Below are positions 11,438 through 19,860 of a stretch of 64,000 bases of DNA, in pieces (position 1 is the first letter of the stretch; the number at the start of each line of letters is the position of its first letter). Source of the stretch: Candidatus Nanopelagicales bacterium (lineage in GTDB: Bacteria; Actinomycetota; Actinomycetes; S36-B12; GCA-2699445); assembly GCA_037045355.1 (NCBI GenBank), contig JBAOHO010000009.1, positions 1 through 64,000 of the forward strand, given 5' to 3'. Position numbers and translations under genes: made by a program. The notes beneath the pieces are model-generated. The model was not told the DNA's origin, made no database searches, and was given only the letters and a program-made list of their open reading frames with translations.

Positions 11438-13030
11438 ATGACGTCCACGACCGATCTGACCTCTCCTTCCAACACGGCCCCACAGGTTGCCGTCAACGAC
11501 ATCGGCAGCGCGGAAGACATCCTCGCCGCCGTCGAGCAGACCATCAAGCCTTTCAATGACGGGGATCTGGTCTCCGGGACGGTGGTCAAGGTCGATCGCG
11601 ACGAAGTCCTCGTTGACATCGGCTACAAGACCGAGGGCATCGTCCCGAGCAAGGAACTGTCGATCAAACACGACATCGACCCCCATGAGGTCGTGAACAT
11701 CGGTGATGAGATCGAGGCCTTGGTCCTGCAGAAAGAGGACAAGGAAGGCCGCCTGATCCTGTCGAAGAAGCGCGCGCAGTACGAGCGAGCCTGGGGCAAG
11801 ATCGAAGACATCAAGGAAGCCGACGGGGTCGTCGAGGGCGACGTCATCGAGGTCGTCAAAGGCGGACTCATCCTCGACATCGGCTTGCGCGGATTCCTCC
11901 CCGCATCGTTGGTCGAGATGCGCCGGGTGCGTGATCTGCAGCCGTACGTCGGTCAGCGTCTCGAGGCGAAGATCATCGAGCTCGACAAGAATCGCAACAA
12001 CGTCGTCCTCTCGCGGCGAGCGTGGCTCGAGCAGACTCAGAGCGAGGTGCGCGTCGGCTTCCTCAACCAACTCCAGAAGGGGCAGGTCCGCAACGGCGTC
12101 GTGTCGAGCATCGTCAACTTCGGTGCCTTCGTCGATCTGGGCGGTGTCGACGGACTCGTTCACGTGTCCGAGTTGTCGTGGAAGCACATCGAACACCCCT
12201 CGGAGGTTGTCGAGGTCGGCCAGGAAGTGACCGTCGAGGTCCTCGACGTCGACATGGATCGCGAGCGTGTCAGCCTGTCCTTGAAGTCCACGCAAGAGGA
12301 CCCCTGGCAGCACTTCGCCCGCACCCACCAACTCGGTCAGGTCGTGAGCGGCCGCGTCACCAAACTGGTCCCGTTCGGCGCCTTCGTGCGTGTCGAGGAG
12401 GGCATCGAGGGTTTGGTGCACATCTCCGAGCTTGCCGGTCATCACGTCGAACTGCCCGACCAGGTCGTGGCGGTCGGCGATGAGATCTTCGTCAAGGTCA
12501 TCGACATCGACCTGGAACGGCGGCGGATCTCGCTGTCGTTGAAGCAGGCGAACGAGAGCACCAGCGGTGGCTCCATCCATGAGGAGTTCGACCCCTACCT
12601 GTACGGAATGGCGCCTGCCTTCGACGAGGACGGCAACTACATCGGGCCCGATGGCTTCGACCCCCAGACCGGGGAGTGGAAAGAGGGCTACGAAGACCAG
12701 CGCGCACAGTGGGAGCAGGAGTACGCCGAGGCGCAGGCCCGGTGGGAGGCCCACCGCAAGCAGGTCGAAGATGCCGCCGTCGCAGACCAGACGGCCATCA
12801 TCGAGTCCGGTGGCACGCCCTCGAACTTCAGCACCGACCCGGGGTCGGCATCGTCAGAAGGCACGTTGGCGTCCGATGAGGCGCTGCAGGCGCTGCGCGA
12901 CAAGCTCACCGGCGACGAAGAGCTCACCGGCACCGAAGAGCTCACCGGCACCGAAGAGCTCACCGGCACCGAAGAACTCTCCTCCTCCGGAGAAACCGCG
13001 CCTACGGGTGACGAAACCGCACCTGAGTGA
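11438..13030 (+). CDS. rpsA: 30S ribosomal protein S1
   Basis: 530 residues with four S1 RNA-binding domains at roughly 40-108, 125-190, 210-280 and 297-367 (for example GDLVSGTVVKVDRDEVLVDIGYK; VVSSIVNFGAFVDLGGVDGL). Four domains is the actinobacterial form, against six in E. coli. The C-terminal 120 residues are acidic and end in a short repeat (EELTGT three to four times) encoded by an 18-bp tandem repeat at 12917-12979. S1 promotes mRNA binding to the 30S subunit. It is separated from the ROK gene by a 169-bp spacer that should hold its promoter, and its stop overlaps coaE. Confidence 0.96.
   Translation: MTSTTDLTSPSNTAPQVAVNDIGSAEDILAAVEQTIKPFNDGDLVSGTVVKVDRDEVLVDIGYKTEGIVPSKELSIKHDIDPHEVVNIGDEIEALVLQKEDKEGRLILSKKRAQYERAWGKIEDIKEADGVVEGDVIEVVKGGLILDIGLRGFLPASLVEMRRVRDLQPYVGQRLEAKIIELDKNRNNVVLSRRAWLEQTQSEVRVGFLNQLQKGQVRNGVVSSIVNFGAFVDLGGVDGLVHVSELSWKHIEHPSEVVEVGQEVTVEVLDVDMDRERVSLSLKSTQEDPWQHFARTHQLGQVVSGRVTKLVPFGAFVRVEEGIEGLVHISELAGHHVELPDQVVAVGDEIFVKVIDIDLERRRISLSLKQANESTSGGSIHEEFDPYLYGMAPAFDEDGNYIGPDGFDPQTGEWKEGYEDQRAQWEQEYAEAQARWEAHRKQVEDAAVADQTAIIESGGTPSNFSTDPGSASSEGTLASDEALQALRDKLTGDEELTGTEELTGTEELTGTEELSSSGETAPTGDETAPE
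12917..12979 (+). repeat. 18-bp tandem repeat within rpsA
   Basis: Unit GAAGAGCTCACCGGCACC repeats three times from 12917 with a partial fourth copy ending near 12979, encoding (EELTGT)n in the acidic tail of S1. It is in frame, so copy-number changes would alter only tail length. Confidence 0.9.
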
Positions 13031-13680
13031 CCGATCCCGCTGCCGGGGCTCCTGTCACGAAGATCGCCCTGACCGGGGGGATCGGATCGGGGAAGTCCAC
13101 CGTGGCGCGCCTCCTCGCCGAGCGTGGCGCCCTGGTGGTGGATGCCGACCAGGTCGCCCGAGATCTCGTCGCACCCGGCCGACCGGCGCTGGCGCAGATC
13201 ATCGCCGAGTTCGGCGACGGCGTCGTGTTGCCCGACGGCGCACTCGATCGGTCGGGCCTGGCGGCGATCGTGTTCGGTGATGAGCAGCGTTTGGCCGCCC
13301 TCAACGCGATCATGTTGCCGCGCATCGCGGGCGAGACCGAGGCCATGCTGGCCCAGGCGCCACCGGGCAGCGTCGTCGTATACGACATGCCGCTTCTGGT
13401 CGAGCAGGGCCTGCAGTCCGGCTGGGATCACGTTGTGGTGGTCGAGGCGCCGCTGCCCATACGGCTGGCGCGGCTGGCCCGCGATAGGGGAATGACCGAC
13501 CCCGAGGCGCGCGCCCGCATGGCCGCCCAGGCAACCGACGAGCAGCGCCGCGCCGTGGCGGACACGCTCATTGTGAACGACGGTGACTTGCGGGAACTCC
13601 AGGACGCCGTGACTGCCCTGTGGCAGGCGCTGGCGACCAAGGCGGCCCGGCTGAGGCAGGTGCGCGAGGATCTTCGGTGA
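13027..13680 (+). CDS. coaE: Dephospho-CoA kinase
   Basis: 217 residues, GTG start overlapping the rpsA stop by 4 nt. The P-loop TGGIGSGKST, the lid region and VDADQVARDL match CoaE, which phosphorylates the ribose 3'-hydroxyl of dephospho-CoA in the last step of coenzyme A synthesis. It has the normal length and does not carry the extra C-terminal UPF0157-like domain of the mycobacterial enzyme. rpsA-coaE is a standard actinobacterial pair. Confidence 0.95.
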   Translation: MTDPAAGAPVTKIALTGGIGSGKSTVARLLAERGALVVDADQVARDLVAPGRPALAQIIAEFGDGVVLPDGALDRSGLAAIVFGDEQRLAALNAIMLPRIAGETEAMLAQAPPGSVVVYDMPLLVEQGLQSGWDHVVVVEAPLPIRLARLARDRGMTDPEARARMAAQATDEQRRAVADTLIVNDGDLRELQDAVTALWQALATKAARLRQVREDLR

Positions 13681-13740
13681 CCGAGGAGCGCGCCATCCCG
13701 ACGCCGGCTTCGACCCGCGCGGGAGATGGACAGTCCTGGG

Positions 13741-15087
13741 CTATTCCCGTCCCGGCAGATCCTGGTACCGGACTTTGCCCATCGTGTTGCGCGGCAGATG
13801 CTGAACTCTTGTCCAGACTTTGGGGCGCTTGAAGGCGGCCAGGTTGGCCGTGGCCCACTGCCGAAGGTCGGATTCCGTGGCGCCACCCACATAGGCGACG
13901 CAGACTGTCTGGCCCCACCGGTCGCTGGGCTGGGCGTACACGGCCACCTCGTGGACTCCCGGACACTGTGACAGCACCTGCTCGACTTCGGCGGGGTAGA
14001 CGTTCACACCTCCGCTGATGATGAGGTCCTCCCGGCGCCCGTTCAGGTACACATACCCTTCGTTGTCGCGATGGCCGACATCGCCGACCGTGAACGCGCG
14101 GCCTGTGGGCGTCACTCGCCATGCCTGACTGGTCCTCTGAGGGTCGTCCCAGTACTCGAAACGCCCGAAGCTGGGCGGTTCGCACCAGATGGTGCCGTCC
14201 GAATCCACGGTGATGGTGCGCCCCGGACGAGCTCGACCGACTGTTCCCTCATGACGTTCCCATTCGGTGCCACGACACGAGGTGAACTGGCCTTCCGTGG
14301 AGCCGTAGAACTCCCACACCCGGTCGGCGCCGACCCATGCGTGCACGGCTCTTTTGACGGAGGGCGGGCAGGATGAGCCGGCATGCGCCAGGAGTCGATA
14401 GGTCGAGCGCGGCAGGCCGCCGGGTCGTCGGATCAGCAGATTCAATTGCGTGGGGACCGTGAACGCGGTGGTCGGCCGCAGGTGCTGGATCGCGCGTGAT
14501 ATTCGAGTTGGATCGAACCGGCCGGCAAGCGCCACCGCACCGCCCGCCCCAATGGTCGCCAATGCGAATCGCAAGGGAGCCGAGTGGCACAGAGGAGAGT
14601 GGACCAGGGTGAGGTCTGATTCGCAGAAACCCCACTGCTGCTGCTCGTCGAGCCACCAATCCCGAGCCTCACTCTCAGACAACGGTGCGTAGACCCCTTT
14701 GGGTCGTCCGGTGGTGCCCGATGTGTAGTGCATCGGTCGCCCCAACGGATGATCGGCAAGCTCCGGAACCGGACCTGACCCCTCCTTCTCGAGGGTGACC
14801 ATCGCGTCAGCGCCGGTGATCACCAGTGCAGCGCGTGCGTCCGAGACGATGTAGTCACGTTCGGCTTCGGTCAGTAGCGCATTGATCATCACCGGGACCG
14901 CGCCCATGCGGAGGATGGCGAGAACCAAAGTGACAGTGGCCGCCTGGCCCTGAGGGATGCGCGACTCCGGATCTTGCTCGGGGGTCACGATGGCCACCCG
15001 CGATCCGGGTCGCACGCCACGTTCCGTCAGGGCCCGAGCGAAATTTATGGATCGATCGTGAGCGTCGGTAGCTGTCAGCACGATCAT
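13741..15087 (-). CDS. AMP-dependent acyl-CoA synthetase/ligase
   Basis: 448 residues of the ANL adenylating family. Core motifs in order: P-loop YTSGTTGRPKGVY (motif A3), FYGSTEGQ (A5), GDVGHRD (A7), GRREDLIISGGVNVYPAEVE (A8 hinge) and the C-terminal catalytic Lys region NTMGKVRYQ (A10). It activates a carboxylate as acyl-AMP and transfers it to CoA; the substrate is not evident. At 448 residues it is shorter at the N-terminus than typical 500-550-residue ligases, resembling small MenE- or fatty-acid-CoA-ligase types. It lies 52 nt downstream of a cysteine hydrolase gene on the same strand and may share its transcript. Confidence 0.9.
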   Translation of the reverse strand: MIVLTATDAHDRSINFARALTERGVRPGSRVAIVTPEQDPESRIPQGQAATVTLVLAILRMGAVPVMINALLTEAERDYIVSDARAALVITGADAMVTLEKEGSGPVPELADHPLGRPMHYTSGTTGRPKGVYAPLSESEARDWWLDEQQQWGFCESDLTLVHSPLCHSAPLRFALATIGAGGAVALAGRFDPTRISRAIQHLRPTTAFTVPTQLNLLIRRPGGLPRSTYRLLAHAGSSCPPSVKRAVHAWVGADRVWEFYGSTEGQFTSCRGTEWERHEGTVGRARPGRTITVDSDGTIWCEPPSFGRFEYWDDPQRTSQAWRVTPTGRAFTVGDVGHRDNEGYVYLNGRREDLIISGGVNVYPAEVEQVLSQCPGVHEVAVYAQPSDRWGQTVCVAYVGGATESDLRQWATANLAAFKRPKVWTRVQHLPRNTMGKVRYQDLPGRE

Positions 15088-15139
15088 CGACGGACGCTGA
15101 TCCCGAGTCCGCCAGCCACCGACTGCCGCGCGAGCCGCG

Positions 15140-15856
15140 TCATGTCATAGAGGCGACGACCTCGACGCCGTTGAGGTGCAGATGGTTGAGGAACACGTAG
15201 TGGTAGAAGTCCCCGGGGTGGGGATCGATGTGGAACTGGTGTGCGCGGTGCAGGCTGGTTCCATAGGTGTCGACACCATTGGCGGGCACGATGATGCGGC
15301 GGTCCCGCTCATCGAACTGGTTGGCCCGCAGGCGCAGGTACATGGCGAGTTGGTACAGACACAGGTCGGAGCAGTCTCCGACGACGATGGCCGTTCGAAC
15401 GTCGGGGTGAGCGTTTAGCCATCGGTCCAGATTCGTCCCGATGGCCTGGCTCAAGGAGTTCTTCGGGATGACGGTGTAGATGTCCGCGAACGGTAGGGAG
15501 GCAATCTCGGGTACGGTCTCGGCTTCATGGGTCCCGGTCCGGGCGTGTGGGGGGTAAGTCGCGAACTCCTCCGCGTCATCGGAGTGGCTGTCCTGGGGAA
15601 GCACGAACTGACGAACCCCTTGCTCGTAGGCAGAGCGGAACAAGTCGGCGATGTTGACGGTGTGGCTCGCAACTCGAGGCGAGGCGAGAGTGCCTTCGGT
15701 TGTGAAGCCGTTGATCATGTCTACGCAGAAAACCGCCACCTTGTCTGGATCGGCGGCGATGAGACCCGACAGTTCCATCGGGGCCAGGCCCGAATACCAG
15801 TGGTCCAGATATTCCAGGAACGGCCGTGACCGTTCCGTGAAGTCTTTGCCGGTCAT
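15140..15856 (-). CDS. Isochorismatase-like cysteine hydrolase (nicotinamidase-related)
   Basis: 238 residues from an ATG with GGGAG seven bases upstream. The catalytic triad of the family is visible: Asp in VFCVDMINGF, Lys in VIPKNSLSQ and the nucleophilic Cys in GDCSDLCLYQLA. The Asp-x-x-His metal site typical of PncA may be represented by PQDSHSDD. Family members hydrolyse nicotinamide, isochorismate, N-carbamoyl compounds or related amides; which one applies is not clear. Divergent from the CtaA-NirK fusion gene, with 142 bp between the starts. Confidence 0.82.
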   Translation of the reverse strand: MTGKDFTERSRPFLEYLDHWYSGLAPMELSGLIAADPDKVAVFCVDMINGFTTEGTLASPRVASHTVNIADLFRSAYEQGVRQFVLPQDSHSDDAEEFATYPPHARTGTHEAETVPEIASLPFADIYTVIPKNSLSQAIGTNLDRWLNAHPDVRTAIVVGDCSDLCLYQLAMYLRLRANQFDERDRRIIVPANGVDTYGTSLHRAHQFHIDPHPGDFYHYVFLNHLHLNGVEVVASMT

Positions 15857-15983
15857 TGCCAACTCCCGTTCACCGATGGCCTCGGTCCCGTCCTATCACT
15901 GTGGTCGGGCGGAATGCCAACGCGAATCACAAGACCGGCGACGGATCAGCGGACCCTCGGCGCCAGTCAGATGGTTACGGCTA

Positions 15984-15998
15984 CTAGGGTCCTAGATT
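15984..15998 (+). promoter_or_regulatory. -10 box and CTAGG-GT-CCTAG palindrome before the fusion oxidoreductase gene
   Basis: TAGGGT (15985-15990) sits 8 nt before the GTG start at 15999, as for a leaderless transcript, and it is embedded in the perfect palindrome CTAGGGTCCTAG (15984-15995). A palindrome covering -10 and the start site is where a repressor would bind; no regulator is identified. Confidence 0.4.
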
Positions 15999-18350
15999 GT
16001 GGTGGACGGTTGGGTGGCTCGGCTGGCGAGCGCCCGACCGATTCCCACGGCGGCTCGTTGGCTTTCCTTGGCGACGACTGTCACCGCGTTCTTCCTGATC
16101 GTCTTCGGTAGTCATGTCCGGGTCACTGAGTCCGGGATGGGCTGTCCCGATTGGCCGTTGTGTTACGGGCAGGCTGGGCCGATTCTGGAGTTCCACGCCC
16201 TGATGGAGCAAGGCCATCGATACGTGGCGGGTCTGGTGTCGCTTCTTGTCTGTACGACTGCGGCTGTCATGTTCTGGTACCGGCGATCACGGCCCGCGAC
16301 CCTACGTCCGGCTCTGTTCACCCTGGCCATGCTGGTGGTTCAGGTGCTGCTGGGAGCCGTGACGGTGTTCGCCGGCAACGGGTCCCCGACTGTCGCGTTG
16401 CACCTCGTCGCTGGGCTCACATTGCTGGGTGGGTCGTGGGTGACGACGCTCTGCGCCTTCGTTCCCAAGGTCCGCGCTCCGGGCCCCCGACTCGCGATCA
16501 TCGGGTGGGTCGCCGTCACATCGGTGGTGCTGCTCCTGATCGCCGGATCGGTGATCGTCGACTCAGGCTCCGAGGGGCTGTGCGCGAGCATTCCGTTCTG
16601 TCCCGTCGGCAATTCGACCGGACAGACTCTGGTGCACATGGTCCATCGCGGCATGGCGTTGCTCGCGGCCGTCGCTGTCTGGAGTTTCGCGCTGCATGCG
16701 TGGCGCCACTGGTCGACAGTCCCCCGAGCCCGCGCGATGGCCGTGGTGGCCTCGGCCCTGATCCTCGGCAACGCCGGAATCGGGACTGCGTCCGCACTGC
16801 TGATGGCTCCCCCCGCGTTGGCGGATCTGCATCTCGCCGGAGCGGCGGGGGTCATGCTCAGCGTCGTCGGTCTTGCCGTCATCGGATGGCTGGCCGGTGC
16901 TGACTCGCCGATGCAGGACGGCCAAGTCGATGGTCCGTCCGATCGAACCCGTGGCGGGAGCTCGTCCTCTGCGCCGCTGCGCGTTCGCGACATGCTGGTG
17001 GGCGCGGGAACAGCTGTCATCCTCATGGCTGTCGGCTACGGTCTCGTCGGGCAGCAACCAGGGGTCGGCTTCGGGACTCTGGCGGCGGCGGAACCGGTCC
17101 AGGTGACGGTTGCTCCGACCGGTCACACAACGACGGTCGATGTGGTCATCGAAGGGATGAGATTCATCCCTGGAGCGCTCGAGGTTCCCGCGGGGGACCA
17201 GCTGGTGCTCAACGTGGCGAATACGGGCGACCGTGCCCATGACCTCGTCCTGGAGCTGGGGCCACGCACCACTCGATTGGCCCCGGGAGAGTCTCAGGTC
17301 GTCGATGTCGGAGTCGTGTCCGAATCCCTGACGGGGTGGTGCTCTGTCGCGGGGCACCGTTCCATGGGAATGACCTTGAGCATCAACGTGATCGGTGGGT
17401 CAACAGCTGAGGGTGCACATCACCCCCCAGCGGTCGGTGTGACGCCGCCGGATACCACTGGGGCAAGTATGTCCGGCGGAGTCGATCTGATGGCCGAGCC
17501 CGGTCCGGAGTTCTCCCCGCGGGAACCGACGCTGCCACGCCCCGGAGCGAATCGGGTGCACCGCGTGAGACTCGTGGTCACGGAGACGGAGCAAGAGGTC
17601 GCCCCCGGAGTCCGCCAAACGCGATGGACATTCGGTGGTGCCGCCCCTGGACCTGTACTACGAGGCCGCGTCGGTGATCGGTTCGTCGTGACGTTGGTCA
17701 ACGATGGAACCATTGGGCACTCGATCGACTTTCACGCCGGAGCTTTGGCGCCCGACCGGCCCATGCGGACGATCGAGCCCGGTCAGAAACTCAAGTACAA
17801 GTTCACCGCCACCAAATCCGGCATCTGGATGTATCACTGCTCCACCATGCCGATGTCGATGCACATCGCCAACGGGATGTTCGGCGCGGTTGTCATAGAT
17901 CCGGTCGATCTGCCCGCCGTGGATCGCGAGTTCCTCCTGGTGCAATCCGAGTTCTACCTCGGCGAGGGCAGCGATCTTGCCGACGCCGACAAGATCGCGG
18001 CGCAGCGACCCGACCTCCTCGCGTTCAACGGGTACCCGATGCAGTACGACCACCACCCCCTGCATGCGCGTGCGGGGGAGCGCGTACGTTTCTGGGTGCT
18101 CGATGCCGGCCCGAATCGACCCAGTGCCTTTCATGTCGTCGGTGGTCAGTTCGACACGGTCTGGCAGGAAGGGGCATACAGCCTGCGGCGGGGGTCGGGC
18201 GGCTCACAGGTGCTGGCCCTTCAACCCGCACAGGGTGGTTTCGTGGAACTGGAGGTTCCCGAACCGGGCAACTATCCCTTCGTGAGTCACATCATGTCGG
18301 ATGCGGAACGAGGCGCACACGGACGTCTCATGGTCGGCGGCAAGGGCTGA
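15999..18350 (+). CDS. Fusion: CtaA-like haem membrane domain + cupredoxin + NirK-like copper reductase
   Basis: 783 residues. Residues 20-300 are an eight-helix CtaA/COX15 domain with all four haem-ligand His (73, 135, 216, 278) and both extracellular Cys pairs (49/55, 195/201). A further helix (about 332-350) leads to an outside-facing cupredoxin (365-465) with a complete type-1 copper set (His414, Cys448, His453, Met456 or 458). Residues 515-780 resemble copper nitrite reductase: H-x-x-D-x-H (574, 577, 579), His613-Cys614, His622, Met627, then His712 and His764, matching the NirK type-1 and type-2 ligands and the two catalytic residues Asp98 and His255. A reasonable inference is electron flow from quinol through haem and type-1 copper to nitrite or O2. 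A separate ctaA lies beside ctaB, so this is probably not the main haem A synthase. GTG start; 16002 is an alternative. Confidence 0.85.
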   Translation: MVDGWVARLASARPIPTAARWLSLATTVTAFFLIVFGSHVRVTESGMGCPDWPLCYGQAGPILEFHALMEQGHRYVAGLVSLLVCTTAAVMFWYRRSRPATLRPALFTLAMLVVQVLLGAVTVFAGNGSPTVALHLVAGLTLLGGSWVTTLCAFVPKVRAPGPRLAIIGWVAVTSVVLLLIAGSVIVDSGSEGLCASIPFCPVGNSTGQTLVHMVHRGMALLAAVAVWSFALHAWRHWSTVPRARAMAVVASALILGNAGIGTASALLMAPPALADLHLAGAAGVMLSVVGLAVIGWLAGADSPMQDGQVDGPSDRTRGGSSSSAPLRVRDMLVGAGTAVILMAVGYGLVGQQPGVGFGTLAAAEPVQVTVAPTGHTTTVDVVIEGMRFIPGALEVPAGDQLVLNVANTGDRAHDLVLELGPRTTRLAPGESQVVDVGVVSESLTGWCSVAGHRSMGMTLSINVIGGSTAEGAHHPPAVGVTPPDTTGASMSGGVDLMAEPGPEFSPREPTLPRPGANRVHRVRLVVTETEQEVAPGVRQTRWTFGGAAPGPVLRGRVGDRFVVTLVNDGTIGHSIDFHAGALAPDRPMRTIEPGQKLKYKFTATKSGIWMYHCSTMPMSMHIANGMFGAVVIDPVDLPAVDREFLLVQSEFYLGEGSDLADADKIAAQRPDLLAFNGYPMQYDHHPLHARAGERVRFWVLDAGPNRPSAFHVVGGQFDTVWQEGAYSLRRGSGGSQVLALQPAQGGFVELEVPEPGNYPFVSHIMSDAERGAHGRLMVGGKG

Positions 18351-18601
18351 CAAGCGCAGTTTCACCGGCGTCCCGCACAGAGTATTGCTGGGTGTCACCT
18401 GCGGTGGATCCGCTGCATCAGGACGCTGAAACTGTCCCTCGTCCGGGAGTCGGCATGAGTGCCGTGACGCTCGCGAGGGGATCAGCGCGGACCTGCATCG
18501 CCGGGCGGGGGCTGGTTGACTGTGGGGCATTCGGGTGCGGTGGGAGCAGCATTCCGCGCCGTCTGACAGCACCGTGCGTTGCGCGGTGGGGAAGGTCGCT
18601 G
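18351..18601. other. 251-bp intergenic region
   Basis: The reading frame of the next gene is open through most of this region but the translation has no recognisable features, and a good ribosome-binding site appears only before 18602. I see no clear terminator or promoter. Confidence 0.4.
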
Positions 18602-19828
18602 ATGTCGCTGCAGACTGACCTCGAGACAGGTAACTACGACGAAGTCATCACCGAGACGCGGGATTGGGTCGCTGCGGACCCGAGCGCGGCGTTCGCGGAT
18701 GCCACGGTGAAGCGGTGGATGTCGATGAGGTGGAAGGACCTGTTCCTGCGCGAGGCCGTGCAGGATCCCGCGGCGATCAAGACGGCCGAGAAGCGCATCA
18801 GTCTGGCGAATCCGGTGTCACCGCGGCTCGGCCCCGATCGACGCAGTGACCGTCAAAAGATCGCTGACCGGTTCCTGAAAGGGTTGGCGGCGCCGGACTG
18901 GGAGATCGAACTCCCCGACCCCGAGGTCAGCATCCAGAACACCACCTTGGTGCTGTGCCCCGGACTGTTGTCGGGGATCCTGCACCCCGGCGCCCACGCG
19001 TTCGTCGAGGACGCTCCCGTCATCGAACAAGAACGCGGCTGGAAGACGCTGCGGGCCGACCTGCATCCCTTCCGCGGGTGTGTGGCCAACGAGGAAGACC
19101 TGATCGCGGCTCTCGACCGGGGCGAGGGATTCACAGCCGACCTGTCGCCTATCGAGGACCCGCAACCGCCCGGTGATGTGTGGCTCATCGGCTACAGCAA
19201 GGGTGGTCCGGACGTCCTCACCTTCCTCGTCGATCATCCGGAATACGCCGACCGCATTAAAGGCGTCTTCACGTGGGCCGGTGCGATGAGTGGCTCGTAC
19301 TCGGCGGATGCCATCTACGAGCAGATCAAGGATATGGACACGCAGGCGATCTCGGACAACCTGGACCGGTTCCTGCAGATGTTGTCACCCGGCGTCGTGG
19401 AGCGCAGTGGACTGCGGCGGGTTGACGAGTACGACATCAAGCAAGCCTTCTACGATCTGCAGACATCGGTGCGTGAGCAGTTCAACCGTGACCACGCCGA
19501 CATGATCAGCGAACTGGGAGTCCCGTTCTTCTCGCTGACCGGATCCACCACGCCGTTGGAAGCGCCCAGTTTCCAGTTCGCCGACACGGTGAAGATGTCA
19601 CAGTACGACGCCAACAACGACATGCAGTTGACCCAGAAGCAGGCAACGATGGACATCCCCATCGCCACCCATTTGGCGATGCTGCATGGTCACCACTGGG
19701 ACATCGCCTACGCGCCCTTCCCGGCCCGCATGCAGGCTGTGTCGCCCAACCTCGACCACCCGTTCCCCCGCAAAGCCGCTTTGGCGGCCTCGTGGGTGTT
19801 TCTCGCGGAACTCGGCCTGATCGACTGA
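18602..19828 (+). CDS. Alpha/beta-hydrolase-like protein of unknown function
   Basis: 408 residues from the ATG at 18602, preceded by GGGGAAGG with 6-7 nt spacing; an upstream in-frame start at 18392 has no such site. The N-terminal ~130 residues are helical and unassigned. A strand TTLVLCPGLLSG and the elbow GYSKGGPD (nucleophile Ser, with Lys next to it) then mark an alpha/beta hydrolase core, with candidate acid and base residues in LTGST and LHGHHWD. No signal peptide. Bidirectional neighbours give no functional hint: it converges on a SulP transporter. Substrate and role are unknown. Confidence 0.75.
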   Translation: MSLQTDLETGNYDEVITETRDWVAADPSAAFADATVKRWMSMRWKDLFLREAVQDPAAIKTAEKRISLANPVSPRLGPDRRSDRQKIADRFLKGLAAPDWEIELPDPEVSIQNTTLVLCPGLLSGILHPGAHAFVEDAPVIEQERGWKTLRADLHPFRGCVANEEDLIAALDRGEGFTADLSPIEDPQPPGDVWLIGYSKGGPDVLTFLVDHPEYADRIKGVFTWAGAMSGSYSADAIYEQIKDMDTQAISDNLDRFLQMLSPGVVERSGLRRVDEYDIKQAFYDLQTSVREQFNRDHADMISELGVPFFSLTGSTTPLEAPSFQFADTVKMSQYDANNDMQLTQKQATMDIPIATHLAMLHGHHWDIAYAPFPARMQAVSPNLDHPFPRKAALAASWVFLAELGLID

Positions 19829-19845
19829 TCGGCTGGTTGTCAGAG

Positions 19846-19860
19846 TGAAGCAGTGCTTCA
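19846..19860. terminator. Small hairpin between convergent genes
   Basis: TGAAGC-AGT-GCTTCA is a perfect 6-bp inverted repeat in the 29-bp space between the hydrolase and SulP genes and covers the SulP stop codon. A bidirectional terminator is possible but the stem is short. Confidence 0.3.

Noticed and set aside
11351..12754. 467-codon open frame antisense to rpsA
   Set aside because: Low-complexity translation, no start signal, and explained by GC-rich third positions of the S1 gene.
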